7,881 nucleotides of DNA from positions 1 through 7,881 of the forward strand of contig JAPOON010000059.1 of NCBI GenBank assembly GCA_026713405.1. The letters run 5' to 3'. This stretch comes from Gammaproteobacteria bacterium (lineage in GTDB: Bacteria > Pseudomonadota > Gammaproteobacteria > Pseudomonadales > Azotimanducaceae_A). Each line of letters begins with the position of its first letter. The first letter of the stretch is position 1. Of this stretch, positions 1 through 5,567 are shown piece by piece. Under the pieces are notes generated by a model. It was not told the DNA's origin, ran no database searches, and saw only the letters and a program-made list of their open reading frames with translations. The position numbers were made by a program, and so were the translations under genes.

Positions 1-176
1 AAGGCCCCGTCCTCCATGTCGCCCAGAGCCGTTTCCACGACATCCTGCCCGCCACCGCCGCCGGCCTCGACACCGTCTGGATCAACCGCCCCTCCCTCGG
101 CGCCGCCAGGACAGTGGCGGCCAATCCAACCTGGACCTTCACCGGCCTGGACGAATTCGCCGCCGCGGTAGGCTGA
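1..176 (+). CDS. HAD-superfamily hydrolase, C-terminal fragment (haloacid dehalogenase type II-like)
   Basis: Only the last 57 residues are visible; the gene is cut by the left edge and is in frame from base 3, ending with TGA at 174-176. The stretch HVAQSRFHDILPA followed by AGLDTVWINR is the end of the HAD Rossmann core. The serine and aspartate around S-x-x-H-D correspond to motif IV, which positions the Mg ion in phosphatases. The A-G-L-x-T-V-W-I-N-R strand is especially typical of the 2-haloacid dehalogenase type II branch and related small-molecule phosphatases. The nucleophile Asp (motif I), the motif II Ser/Thr and the cap domain lie outside the window, so dehalogenase cannot be separated from phosphatase here. 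The family is usually 220-240 residues, so about a quarter is seen. The next gene on this strand starts 139 bp later, which gives no sign of tight coupling. Confidence 0.8.
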   Translation, partial: GPVLHVAQSRFHDILPATAAGLDTVWINRPSLGAARTVAANPTWTFTGLDEFAAAVG

Positions 177-315
177 TTTTCAGAGGCCGCTGACGCGCCG
201 GAAATCCTCCAGAAGTCCCACGCTTGGCGCGCCGGAGCCCGCACCGCATGGCCGCACGGTGTCTGCAAGCCTCATCGGGATTGGTGCCTCCGGCGGGCTG
301 GGGTTAGCATGGGCA

Positions 316-885
316 ATGGCCCGCACCACCATCAGCATCAGCAAGGAAGCGCTGCACTTCGCTGCGGCCCACTTCACCATTTTCTCGGCCACCGAGCGCG
401 AGAACCTGCACGGGCACAACTTTCAGGTCGCCGCGGACATCGACGCCGAGGTGGGAAAGGACGGGTTGGCGTTCGACTACAACCTGGTCAAGAGCGCCCT
501 GCAGGGGCTGTGCGACGGGCTAGACGAGCGCACGCTGCTGCCCGGGCGCTCGCCGCACCTCGCGATTTCCGAGGACCAGGGGTATACGGTCGCCCACTTC
601 AACGGTGAACGAATCCCCTTCCTGCCGAGGGACGTACTGACCCTTCCCGTAGCCAATATCACCGTGGAAGCACTCGCGGACTGGCTGGGCGGGGAACTGC
701 TCAGGAACCCCGGCATCGCCGCGCTGGACATGCACAGGCTGACCGTCAAGGTGTCGTCCGGAGCCGGGCAGTGGGCGCAATCCTCTTTTGCGCCGGGAGA
801 ATTGGACCTGCAGCGTCAAACTGCAGAGGCGAACCAGGTTTCCACGGCCGGAGACAACCCGGCAACCGGAGTCGCCGGCCAATGA
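316..885 (+). CDS. COG0720 family protein (6-pyruvoyl-tetrahydropterin synthase / QueD fold) with altered active site
   Basis: Encodes 189 residues from ATG 316. An in-frame GTG at 259 would add 19 residues unlike the family N-terminus, so ATG 316 is preferred although its Shine-Dalgarno is weak. Family members fold as T-fold tunnelling enzymes acting on 7,8-dihydroneopterin triphosphate, in tetrahydropterin, queuosine or folate routes. The three zinc ligands are visible: H19 (in FAAAH) and H32/H34 (LHGHNF). The usual catalytic Cys four residues before HGH is R28 here, flanked by E27 and E29. The catalytic LDH triplet reads LDE (D70-E71), and the pterin-anchoring Glu of the VKET region is replaced (VKVSS, residues 144-148). 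A segment FLPRDVLTLPVANIT (102-116) marks a longer variant of the family. Residues from about 160 form a polar tail. The gene overlaps the following SDR by ATGA, so the two are probably one unit. Fold assignment is secure. The reaction is not, and calling it QueD would overreach. Confidence 0.85.
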   Translation: MARTTISISKEALHFAAAHFTIFSATERENLHGHNFQVAADIDAEVGKDGLAFDYNLVKSALQGLCDGLDERTLLPGRSPHLAISEDQGYTVAHFNGERIPFLPRDVLTLPVANITVEALADWLGGELLRNPGIAALDMHRLTVKVSSGAGQWAQSSFAPGELDLQRQTAEANQVSTAGDNPATGVAGQ

Positions 886-1577
886 AGCTCGTCCTTGTCA
901 CCGGCGCCAGCGCCGGTATCGGGCTGCACACCGCGCAACGCTTCATCGACGAAGGGTACCGCGTCGTCAATCTCTCGCGCCGGCCCTGTCCAATCGATGC
1001 GGTTGACCATATGTCCTGCGACCTCGCGGCCCCCGATTTTCTGGGTTCGGTCGGCGACCACCTGCGCCCGCTACTCGCGGAGGCCGAGCGGACCGTTCTG
1101 ATCCACAACGCATCAAGGCTCGTCAACGACAGCGCCGCAGAGACGTCGAGCGAGAGCCTCAGGACAACGCTGGAAATCAACCTGGTCGCGCCAAATTCCC
1201 TGAACGCCTTCGCGATCCCCTTCATGAAGGCCGGGTCCTCCATCCTGTACGTCGGCTCCACCCTCGGGGAGAAAGCCGTGCCGAACAGCTTCTCTTATGT
1301 GCTCTCCAAGCACGGCCTGATCGGCATGATGCGCGCCACTTGCCAGGATCTTGCCGGACAGGGTATCCACACGGCCTGCATCTGTCCCGGATTCACCGAC
1401 ACCGAAATGCTCAGAAACCACGTTCCCCCGGAAGCCATGGACGCCGTGCGCGGCATGTCCGCATACAACCGACTCGTCGAACCCGCCGAGATTGCCGAAA
1501 CCCTGTTCTGGGCTTCCCGGAATCCGGTCATCAACGGCACCGTGATCCACGCTAATCTGGGCCAGGTGGAACAATAG
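882..1577 (+). CDS. Short-chain dehydrogenase/reductase (SDR), sepiapterin-reductase-like candidate
   Basis: Encodes 231 residues. ATG 882 overlaps the stop of the preceding gene (ATGA), with a GGAG core about 10 nt upstream. A longer reading from GTG 771 would run through the upstream gene and is not needed. It is a classical SDR: TGASAGIG (7-14) binds the dinucleotide; S32-R33-R34 after the second strand favours NADPH; D47 sits in the adenine pocket; the catalytic set is N100, S126, Y139 and K143 (YVLSK). CPGFTDTEM (168-176) follows as the PG motif. The usual NNAG is HNAS (75-78), a modest deviation. The substrate cannot be read from sequence. Coupling to a pterin-synthase-fold gene makes a pterin carbonyl reductase (sepiapterin reductase or FolM-like) a reasonable inference, but SDR substrate range is wide. 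It ends 10 bp from the convergent transporter gene. Confidence 0.88.
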   Translation: MKLVLVTGASAGIGLHTAQRFIDEGYRVVNLSRRPCPIDAVDHMSCDLAAPDFLGSVGDHLRPLLAEAERTVLIHNASRLVNDSAAETSSESLRTTLEINLVAPNSLNAFAIPFMKAGSSILYVGSTLGEKAVPNSFSYVLSKHGLIGMMRATCQDLAGQGIHTACICPGFTDTEMLRNHVPPEAMDAVRGMSAYNRLVEPAEIAETLFWASRNPVINGTVIHANLGQVEQ

Positions 1578-1587
1578 GCAAATCCGC

Positions 1588-2391
1588 TCAGTCCTCGACG
1601 GCTTCCTCGTTCGCATCGAGCCCCAGGTAGGGGCGCAGCCAGCGGACTGCCAGGTAGATGGGGCCCGTATCCAGCGCTGCGACCGACAGCTTGAAGACGT
1701 ATCCGGAGGCGATGAAGACGAGCAGCTGCGGCCACAGGGGTTCGTCTGCCGCCACCGGCAGCGCGTGGGCATAGAAGTGCGTGATGAGTATCACCGCGGT
1801 GGTGTCGAGCAACTGGCTGGTCATGGTGGATGCGTTGTTGCGTAGCCAGAGATGACGGCCCCGGGTGAGGTTCTTCCAGAAGTGGAAGAGCCGCACGTCG
1901 CAGAACTGCGCCGCCATGTAGGCGATCATCGATGCGGCGACCGCACCGAAGGCAAGTTGCCGCACCTCGTAGAAAACCGGCAGGCGGCCCGCCGCATCGG
2001 GAACGGGCAGGCCGGTGGCCGCGTCCATCGGCTCGAATCCCGGCAGGGCCCCGCCCAGCCAGAGCAGGAACACCACCCAGCCGTTCAGGAGCAGGCCCAC
2101 CCACACCATGTCCCGGGCACGTTTCTCGCCGTACAGCTCGCTGATCAGGTCCGTGCAGAGAAACGTTATCGGGTAAGGCAGAACGCCCACCGCGACGACC
2201 ATGGGTATCGAGGTGCCGAATAGCGTGAAGGACAGGTCGATGAAGCGGCTGATGCCCAGCACGTTCAGCAGCGCCAGAGAGCCCAGGAACACGCCTGAGA
2301 GAACCAGGAACACGCGCTGCCGCCGCTTCCTGTAATCGGGTTTTTCCGCGGCGCCCGCCGCGTCTCCTGCCTTCTGCATGGCCTCGCTCAA
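1588..2391 (-). CDS. yhhQ: YhhQ/VUT-family membrane protein, probable queuosine precursor transporter
   Basis: Encodes 267 residues if translation starts at TTG 2391, or 263 from ATG 2379. The TTG overlaps the stop of the upstream gene (TTGA) and has GGA six bases before it; the ATG has only a very close GAGG, so the start is unsettled. About six hydrophobic segments are visible (roughly 27-45, 62-79, 95-115, 147-165, 193-212, 219-240), as expected for an inner-membrane protein. Family signatures are TDLISELYGEKRAR (80-93) and, in the second half, AQFCDVRLFHF (161-171) followed by LWLRNNASTMTSQLLDTT (181-198). E. coli YhhQ imports the 7-deazapurine precursors preQ0/preQ1 for queuosine tRNA modification, and some relatives may carry other substrates. 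It is last in a minus-strand series behind the luciferase-like gene. The acidic C-terminus (DANEEAVED) is unremarkable. Confidence 0.85.
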   Translation of the reverse strand: MSEAMQKAGDAAGAAEKPDYRKRRQRVFLVLSGVFLGSLALLNVLGISRFIDLSFTLFGTSIPMVVAVGVLPYPITFLCTDLISELYGEKRARDMVWVGLLLNGWVVFLLWLGGALPGFEPMDAATGLPVPDAAGRLPVFYEVRQLAFGAVAASMIAYMAAQFCDVRLFHFWKNLTRGRHLWLRNNASTMTSQLLDTTAVILITHFYAHALPVAADEPLWPQLLVFIASGYVFKLSVAALDTGPIYLAVRWLRPYLGLDANEEAVED

Positions 2392-3299
2392 AACAGTTCC
2401 GCGACTTCCGCGACGGATTTGCGCAGCCGCTCCTCGTCGATGCCGCCGATGCGCAATCGCGTCACCACCATGTGGGTGGTGCCCAGCGCCTCCCGGTACT
2501 CGTCCAGCTTGGCGGCGACGAATCCCCGGTCGCCGACGATCGCCCAGTCGTCCACCGTCGCGCGGTCGTCGCTGCGCGGCCGGCCTGCGCTGTCGAGCCG
2601 CGCCTTCAGTTCGTCCACTTCGCGGCGGCGATGTCCCAGGAACACCGTGCGCATGATCGGCCGCACCGCCACCTCGTCGTGCCCGGCGTCCGCTGCTGCC
2701 TCTTCGTGCAGCCCGAGGTTCGCCTTCAGGTTCTCAAGTGTCTCCATGGGCGATGCCAGGTACGGCAGCCCCAGCCGTCCGGCCTGGGCAAGCGCCTTGG
2801 GGCCGAACGCGGCCACCCAGACGGGCGGGTGCGGCTGCTGGACCGGCAACGGATCGAGCACGACAGCTTCTCCGCCCTCGCCAGCATGCACCGCCTCGCC
2901 CCTCCAGGCGCGCATCATCACGTCCAGGTTGCGTTCGAACGTTTCGCGCTTTTCCCTCGGCGCCACGTCGAATGCGCGCAACATGGCGGACGCATAGCCC
3001 CGCCCCACGCCAAGGATCACCCGCCCGTTCGACAACCGATCGAGAACCGCCACCTGCTCGGCCGCCTGCAGGGGATTGCGCAGCGGCACGAGGTAGGAGG
3101 TGGTGCCGAGCCGCAGCCTCTCGGTTCCGGCGGCCACCGCGGCCAGCAGCATCAGCGGATCGGGAATGGCATCCGGGATGAAGTGGCTCTCCGGCAACCA
3201 GAAGGATTCGTAGCCCAGGGACTCGGCAATCGTTGCCTGCCGGGAAAGCGATGCCGCCGACCGGTCGCTGAAATCCCAGGGAGTCAGACCCGGCCGCAT
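2388..3299 (-). CDS. Luciferase-like (LLM-class) flavin-dependent oxidoreductase
   Basis: Encodes 303 residues from ATG 3299, where GGCGAG lies five bases upstream. A GTG two codons earlier (3305) is possible, and the 39 codons open further upstream are arginine-rich and unlike the family. It is a TIM-barrel monooxygenase or reductase of the bacterial-luciferase superfamily using FMN or F420. Evidence is the N-terminal strand-helix ending ESLGYESFWLPESHF (26-40), the PLRNPLQAAEQVAVLDRLS segment (72-90) and NGRVILGVGRGY (91-102), the most diagnostic motif of the class, then HPPVWVAAFGPKAL (157-170) in the second half. The substrate is unknown; the family spans alkane, sulfonate and F420-linked reactions. 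Length is normal. It overlaps yhhQ by TTGA and follows the P1/PLC-like gene after 79 bp, so it may be the middle gene of a minus-strand operon. Confidence 0.88.
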   Translation of the reverse strand: MRPGLTPWDFSDRSAASLSRQATIAESLGYESFWLPESHFIPDAIPDPLMLLAAVAAGTERLRLGTTSYLVPLRNPLQAAEQVAVLDRLSNGRVILGVGRGYASAMLRAFDVAPREKRETFERNLDVMMRAWRGEAVHAGEGGEAVVLDPLPVQQPHPPVWVAAFGPKALAQAGRLGLPYLASPMETLENLKANLGLHEEAAADAGHDEVAVRPIMRTVFLGHRRREVDELKARLDSAGRPRSDDRATVDDWAIVGDRGFVAAKLDEYREALGTTHMVVTRLRIGGIDEERLRKSVAEVAELF

Positions 3300-3378
3300 C
3301 TTCACTCGCCCGACAGTACCGGTACGGCGGGCTCTCGCTGTCGTAATTCGCGTGTTCGCACTTGCCGGCCTGGTTGCA

Positions 3379-4296
3379 TCATTCGCCGGACACCTCCTGC
3401 TGAATCCTCTGCGCAATCATCATCGCACGCACGCTCGCAACCACCGCAGCCGCATGCCGTCGCACCGCGAAGTCCGCATACAGCGGATCGTCGTCGAGCA
3501 GCACGCACCGTTCCGACTGCCCGCAGGGGAACCGCGCGCCCCGCCCGAAGTTGTTGCCCGCGGGCCCGTAGGATCCGAACCTGCCCGGGTCCTCGTGCGC
3601 CTGCCAGAAAATCTCCCAGGTCACGGGCAGCCCGGTGACCGGCTGCTGGACGGCCGCGAGGGTATCCTGCGCCGCCTCTTCGAGCACGGTGTGGAAATCG
3701 GCCGCCGGGTTCATCGCCGCTTCACAACTCCCTTCGACCAGTCCGGAGACCGCTTCCTCGTCGACCGGATACCGGTCGAACCGATCCTTGAGCGTCAGGC
3801 GCCACCAGCGCGTGGCATAGACCGGCACCGCGTGGGACGGCGAGGTGACATCCTGCACGTAGCCGACAACGCGCCCGAGCTCCCGGTAGCGGTCGTTGGC
3901 CTGATCCGCTGCCCCGATGCGCCGGACGACCTCGTCGAAATGCTCGTGAAAGCGGGTGTCGATCACCCACAGTATGTCCCGGTCGCCAACACCGCTGCGG
4001 TCGTAGTAGTTCCATCGGAACATGCGCACGAACAGGTTGGCATCCGCCTGCCGCGTGTTGGCCTTGGCGATGAGGCGTACCTGCAGCGCGTTCACCCCCG
4101 GCACCCCGGACCCCGCCACACAGCGATTGAGCTGTTTGGCCGCGACGAAAGTGAGCTTCTGGTGAATGTCCGACTCGTAGCCACGGGCCGGGCCCGGCGC
4201 AAAACCGGCAAGCAGGCAGAGCGCGACAATGCCCGCTGCGAAAATCCGGGCGTGCCGGAAAGGCGCATGTAAGTGGCTTGTCGAGATAGTAATCAC
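3379..4296 (-). CDS. Secreted protein of the P1 nuclease / zinc phospholipase C fold, one metal ligand missing
   Basis: Encodes 305 residues from GTG 4296. Longer readings to 4449 would run into the divergent dehydrogenase, and no in-frame ATG is better. The start is followed by a basic stretch (HLHAPFRHAR), a hydrophobic core IFAAGIVALCLLAGFA (18-33) and ARG before Y40, a good type I signal-peptidase site, so export to the periplasm or outside is likely. Cleavage there leaves a mature chain Y-E-S-D-I-H. In P1 nuclease, mature Trp1 and His6 hold zinc, so the spacing matches with Tyr for Trp. LGRVVGYVQDVTSPSH (140-155) is the family's LGxxxHxxxDxxxPxH region: D149 and H155 are present, but the first His is G145. 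H202-x3-E206 may supply the later HxxxE pair, and D99/D105 with H117/H119 could supply the middle ligands. Cysteines 59, 191, 258 and 264 could form disulfides. Nuclease, phospholipase or neither cannot be decided. Confidence 0.6.
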   Translation of the reverse strand: MITISTSHLHAPFRHARIFAAGIVALCLLAGFAPGPARGYESDIHQKLTFVAAKQLNRCVAGSGVPGVNALQVRLIAKANTRQADANLFVRMFRWNYYDRSGVGDRDILWVIDTRFHEHFDEVVRRIGAADQANDRYRELGRVVGYVQDVTSPSHAVPVYATRWWRLTLKDRFDRYPVDEEAVSGLVEGSCEAAMNPAADFHTVLEEAAQDTLAAVQQPVTGLPVTWEIFWQAHEDPGRFGSYGPAGNNFGRGARFPCGQSERCVLLDDDPLYADFAVRRHAAAVVASVRAMMIAQRIQQEVSGE

Positions 4297-4303
4297 CCAG
4301 GCT

Positions 4304-4314
4304 GTTTGGCAAAC
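4304..4314. promoter_or_regulatory. Inverted repeat GTTTG-G-CAAAC in the divergent spacer, possible operator
   Basis: A perfect 5-bp inverted repeat around one central base lies in the 58-bp spacer between the two divergent GTG start codons. It overlaps a TTGGCA (4306-4311) that could serve as a -35 element for the dehydrogenase. The element 17 bp further on, CATGAA, is a poor -10. A regulator binding here could affect both genes. Short repeats like this arise often by chance, so this is only a candidate. Confidence 0.25.
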
Positions 4315-4344
4315 TTCCCGCCCGACCCCATGAACCGTTTCGAC

Positions 4345-4350
4345 GGGAGG
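4345..4350 (+). promoter_or_regulatory. Shine-Dalgarno GGGAGG for the alcohol dehydrogenase
   Basis: GGGAGG followed by CACA and then GTG. This strong, well-spaced site decides the GTG 4355 start. It is one of the clearest ribosome binding sites in the window. Confidence 0.7.
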
Positions 4351-4354
4351 CACA

Positions 4355-5437
4355 GTGAAAGCCGCCGTACTGCGTGAAGTCAACACACCTCTGCAAATCG
4401 AAGATGTCCAGCACGGCAACCCCGGCCCCCGGGAGGTGCTGGTGCGCACCCGCGCGGCGGGCGTATGCCATTCCGACCTGCACTTTCAGGACGGTTCCTG
4501 GCCGCACATGCTGCCGGCGGTGCTCGGCCACGAGTCCGCCGGCGTGGTCGAAGCGGTGGGCAGCATGGTCAGCTACGTCAAGCCGGGGGATCACGTCATT
4601 ACATGCCTTTCAGCCTTCTGCGGGCATTGCGAGCAGTGCCTGACCGGCAACATGGCCCTCTGTTTCGAACCGGAATTGCAGCGGCCCCCCGACGAGGAGC
4701 CGCGTCTTGCCAAGAACGGCGAAGGCCTCGCCCAGTTCCTCAACCTCTCGTCCTTCGCCGAGTACATGCTCGTCCACGAGCACGCGCTCGCCAAGATTCG
4801 CGAAGACATGCCATTTGACCTGGCCGCCCTGATCGGCTGCGGCGTCACCACGGGTGTCGGGTCCGTGATCCACACGGCCGGCGTGGAACCCGGCAGCAGC
4901 GTCGCCGTGATCGGCTGCGGCGGCGTGGGACTTTCGGCCATCAACGGCGCCGCCATCGCCGGGGCCGGGCGAATCATCGCCATCGATGTCGTTCCCGGCA
5001 AGCTCGACCTGGCGAAGGAATTCGGCGCGACTGATATCGTGAATTCCGCCGAGGACGATCCGGTCCGTACCGTTCGCGAACTCACCGGGGGCGGCGTGCA
5101 CTATTCATTCGAAGCCATCGGGCTGGCCAAGACGGCCCAGCAGGCATTCAAGATGGTGCGCCGCGGCGGCACAGCCACGGTCATCGGCATGATCCCGGTC
5201 GGCACCATGGTGGAGATCCACGGCCCCGAGTTCCTGGGCGAAAAGAAACTTCAGGGCTCCAACATGGGTTCCAACCGGTTTCGCGTGGACATGCCCCGTT
5301 TCATCGACTTCTACCTGCAGGGAAAGCTGCACCTCGACAAGATGATCTCCGGGCGAATCCGGCTGGAACAGGTCAACGAGGCCCTGGAGCAGCTCAAGAC
5401 CGGGGAAGTCGCCCGCAACGTCATCATGTTCGACTGA
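4355..5437 (+). CDS. Zinc-dependent medium-chain alcohol dehydrogenase
   Basis: Encodes 360 residues from GTG 4355, set by a strong GGGAGG four bases upstream. It oxidises an alcohol, or reduces an aldehyde, with a nicotinamide cofactor in the cytoplasm. Catalytic zinc ligands are C38 (GVCHSD), H59 (GHE) and C162 (IGCGVTTG). The structural zinc site is complete: C89, C92, C95 and C103. The Rossmann motif is G187-C-G-G-V-G192, and D211 after the next strand favours NAD over NADP. An insertion-rich region from about 105 to 132 after the structural zinc (LQRPPDEEPRLAKNGEGLAQ) resembles that of class III-like and NDMA-dependent dehydrogenases. No glutathione or mycothiol determinant can be read, so the substrate is open. 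Length is normal. It is divergent from the P1/PLC-like gene and convergent with degQ, so it is probably transcribed alone. Confidence 0.93.
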   Translation: MKAAVLREVNTPLQIEDVQHGNPGPREVLVRTRAAGVCHSDLHFQDGSWPHMLPAVLGHESAGVVEAVGSMVSYVKPGDHVITCLSAFCGHCEQCLTGNMALCFEPELQRPPDEEPRLAKNGEGLAQFLNLSSFAEYMLVHEHALAKIREDMPFDLAALIGCGVTTGVGSVIHTAGVEPGSSVAVIGCGGVGLSAINGAAIAGAGRIIAIDVVPGKLDLAKEFGATDIVNSAEDDPVRTVRELTGGGVHYSFEAIGLAKTAQQAFKMVRRGGTATVIGMIPVGTMVEIHGPEFLGEKKLQGSNMGSNRFRVDMPRFIDFYLQGKLHLDKMISGRIRLEQVNEALEQLKTGEVARNVIMFD

Positions 5438-5508
5438 CCCGCTGGCCGGTTGCGGCGTTCAGCCCCGACGACTCCCCAGCACTCATCCATCCGGCCGCTG
5501 CAGGCCAA

Positions 5509-5523
5509 TCCGGGCATGCCGGA
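5509..5523. terminator. Hairpin TCCGG-GCATG-CCGGA between convergent genes, weak terminator candidate
   Basis: A perfect 5-bp GC-rich stem with a 5-base loop lies in the 130-bp gap between the alcohol dehydrogenase and degQ, where both transcripts must end. No T-run follows on either strand, so it is not a canonical intrinsic terminator. It may only assist termination or be incidental. A second, shorter GGCC repeat (5493-5506) sits beside it. Confidence 0.25.
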
Positions 5524-5567
5524 ACCACATCGCGCCACGGCGTTTCAGTAGACGGGACGAAGAGCGG

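Noticed and set aside
193..237. Repeated GCGCCGGA in the gap between the HAD and PTPS-like genes
   Set aside because: Two short GC-rich copies with no symmetry or promoter context; probably compositional.
259..315. GTG 259 as the start of the PTPS-like gene
   Set aside because: The extra 19 residues are Gly/Ala-rich, lack a Shine-Dalgarno and do not resemble the family, whose N-terminus aligns from ATG 316.
3300..3416. N-terminal extension of the luciferase-like protein
   Set aside because: The 39 residues are Arg/Thr-rich and precede the family's first strand; ATG 3299 has the better ribosome binding site.
2472..3638. Long plus-strand open frame (388 codons) opposite the luciferase-like gene
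   Set aside because: It is arginine-, proline- and histidine-rich with no recognisable motif, and it mirrors a clear family member on the other strand; a high-GC shadow.
3352..4272. Plus-strand open frame (306 codons) opposite the P1/PLC-like gene
   Set aside because: Composition is typical of an antisense frame in GC-rich DNA. The minus strand has a signal peptide and family motifs; this frame has none.
5457..5468. GTTCAGCCCCGA, repeated at 6966-6977, flanking degQ as direct repeats
   Set aside because: About one or two 12-bp matches are expected by chance in a window this size; no other sign of a mobile segment.
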